From: Heracleum sosnowskyi
Lineage: Eukaryota; Streptophyta; Magnoliopsida; Apiales; Apiaceae
Assembly: GCA_030848705.1 (NCBI GenBank)
Contig: CM061241.1
Coordinates: forward strand, 79,989,178-80,053,177
Length of the DNA stretch: 64,000 nt
Direction of reading: 5' to 3'
Shown: one piece after another, positions 62,247 through 64,000 of the stretch
Layout: every line of letters starts with the position of its first letter
How positions within the stretch are numbered: position 1 is the stretch's first letter
The notes under the pieces: generated by a model
Told to the model about the DNA's origin: nothing
Seen by the model: the letters and a program-made list of their open reading frames with translations, nothing else
Databases searched by the model: none
Program-made: the position numbers and the translations under genes

Positions 62247-62727
62247 GATGGTTTGATGATTGATATATTTGAAAATTTAAGTTAGCAATAGTTGTTGTAA
62301 AGTTAATATTCCTCTTTTTATTGTATTTTATTCGTTTAATCGGAAGTTCATGTGATACACATTTATGATTTAGATGTGAAGAGTTTGTTGTCGATTTTTG
62401 AGTAAGTAAGTATTTGATGTTTCTTTACTGCGTAAATTGTTCTTTTAAAAACTCGATATGATTTTATTTACATATTCTTAATTAGTGTTGATGGTTTGGT
62501 GACTGAGATATTTGAAATTTTAAGTTAGCAATAGTTGTTGTAAAGTTAATATTCCTCTTTTTTATTGTATTGTATTCTTTTAATTGGAAGTTCGTGTGAT
62601 ACATGTCTATGATTTCGATGAGAACAGGTTGCTACTGATTTTTGAGTAAGTAAGTATTTGATGTTTCTTTACTGCCTAATTTGTTTTTAAAAACTCGATA
62701 TAGTTTTACATACATAATCTTAATTAG
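62242..62727 (+). repeat. 243-bp tandem duplication
   Basis: Two copies start GTGTTGATGGTTTG (62242 and 62485) and end TCTTAATTAG. They share GTTAGCAATAGTTGTTGTAA and TGAGTAAGTAAGTATTTGATG. The first copy begins exactly where the element D gag stops, so the gag truncation coincides with its edge. Confidence 0.88.
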
Positions 62728-64000
62728 TTAACAATTAATGAATAACTCTCTCGGAAATCACTTCGACCACAATGAAGATAACATGAAATCATGTCACATT
62801 ACTAACTATTTGATATCATAAATTCATGTTATGTATATATTTATTTCAATATCATTAATATATTTAAATTATATATTTTTTTTACTTTTTTAAATAATAT
62901 ATATCATTTAAACTATCATGTATATAAACAAAAAGTATTAATTACAAAACAATTAATATACTTTAATGAAGATTAGTAATTAATGTGCAGATATATTAAT
63001 ATGTAATAATAGTAGAGAGTTTAATATGAAATAATTAGGGAAGGGGTAATAATATCATTTTAAAATTTAGAGGGTATACTTGTCATTTCACCTTGACTTT
63101 GGCTTTGTATTAAAGAAAAGAAGAAACTTTATGACTTTGGCTTCTTGATGATTTTATGGAAAAACTTAATAAATATGCATTGTTATAAGAGTAAACCGAA
63201 AGAATGAGTGAATTGAGTGGATCCTAAATAATCACATAAACGATGTAGTTTCACCTCATATAAGCCTAGTATTATATCAAGTCAATCTGATATTCCTTTT
63301 ACTCATATAAAAATATACCGCTATACTAGAAAACAAAGTTAAGGAAATGAAAAATAAATAGGATTAATGAATTGAAAATTTAGAATTATGATGATTTAAC
63401 AAATTACATTTTCAAGGAACACAAATGTAGTATTAATTTGGAAAAAAGAATAAGTCAACGGAGAAATATTTCTTCAAAAATAATGTAGAAATAGCTTTTA
63501 AGTAAAATGATGAAAAATAAATTGTGTTTAACTTAAATTTTGCATCTCAAATGGCATTGAGTAGACCTAAATGAAGCAACTCATCAAATTCATCATGGTC
63601 GGATATTACATGATCTTTGTCCTAGAACATCTGTACTTTTGTCTGCATATATTTAACCATCATTTGCCTCTGCATCAATGCTAACAGGAAGTTTGTCAAA
63701 CTCGTCCAAGTATACATTCTCAATAATGTGTCAAAATTTAAACATATCTGGATAGGGCTTCGAAAATTTTAATTTGTACATGAATAGATCATGGAATCAC
63801 CATCCTCATGACATTCATCATCCTGAGCCATTTGTTGTTTGAGTTTTAAAGATCCATGTAGTTGTTAATTTAAAAGGCTTCCGGGGTTAAGTTTATACGT
63901 TAATTAATTGGGTTTTGAAGTATCCCTTGACATACTTGTGATTATACTTTCTTCGATTAATCATGACATTATTTAAGTTGGTTTTTGGCCCTGACTTGAA
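62728..64000. other. gene-free A+T-rich DNA
   Basis: I find no gene, RNA gene or transposon end that I can support. A short minus-strand frame around 63650-63720 is not recognisable. Confidence 0.45.

Noticed and set aside
63650..63720. Short minus-strand frame ENVYLDEFDKLPVSIDAEAN
   Set aside because: It is protein-like in composition but only about 22 codons between stops, and no family could be recognised.

Overview
This is a plant nuclear sequence, almost certainly from a eudicot with a repeat-rich genome. The signs are very high A+T, Ty1/copia LTR retrotransposons primed from an initiator-tRNA-Met-type site, CACTA, hAT, Stowaway, TRIM and Helitron-type elements, and one intron-containing AP2-family gene. 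There is no bacterial or organellar signature. The species cannot be named from the sequence alone.

Layout. 1-9618: A+T-rich, gene-free DNA built of repeated modules, ending in a Helitron-type 3' terminus and holding one Stowaway MITE. 10162-24584: copia element B, complete with both LTRs and a CATTT target-site duplication (TSD). A 6.0 kb 5'-truncated copia element, A, lies inside its left LTR on the minus strand with TSD GTTTT. A 964 bp CACTA element sits inside its integrase gene with TSD AGA. 24590-26378: gene-free. 26387-32963: a 6.6 kb hAT-like element with an 8 bp TSD, loaded with a Stowaway MITE, another inverted-repeat element, a TRIM, a 2.15 kb gag-protease-only LTR element and a Helitron 3' end.

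34216-38383, minus strand: the only host gene I can support. It is a seven-exon, two-AP2-domain transcription factor of the WRINKLED1 type, predicted at 436 aa, and its 9-nt micro-exon is visible. 38467-41378: gene-free, with a Helitron 3' end on the minus strand.

41379-62246: a rearranged copia element, D, in the order partial LTR, ORF3, LTR, primer site, broken gag. Its first LTR is split by a structurally complete 13.3 kb Sirevirus-like element, C, with TSD GGTAG. 62242-64000: a tandem duplication, then gene-free A+T-rich DNA.

The most interesting signals are in the retrotransposons. Elements A, C and D each carry a long ORF downstream of pol, and the three share a conserved N-terminal motif around EWxxFFDT. 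Each element also carries its own short word scattered through LTRs, spacers and sometimes coding sequence: AATCCTGATG in A, B and C; CTACGGAT in C; AGTCNTACCGATAGTC in D. Element A lost its 5' LTR, gag and most of pol at an exact 8-nt microhomology, TGTTAGAT, and still keeps its TSD.
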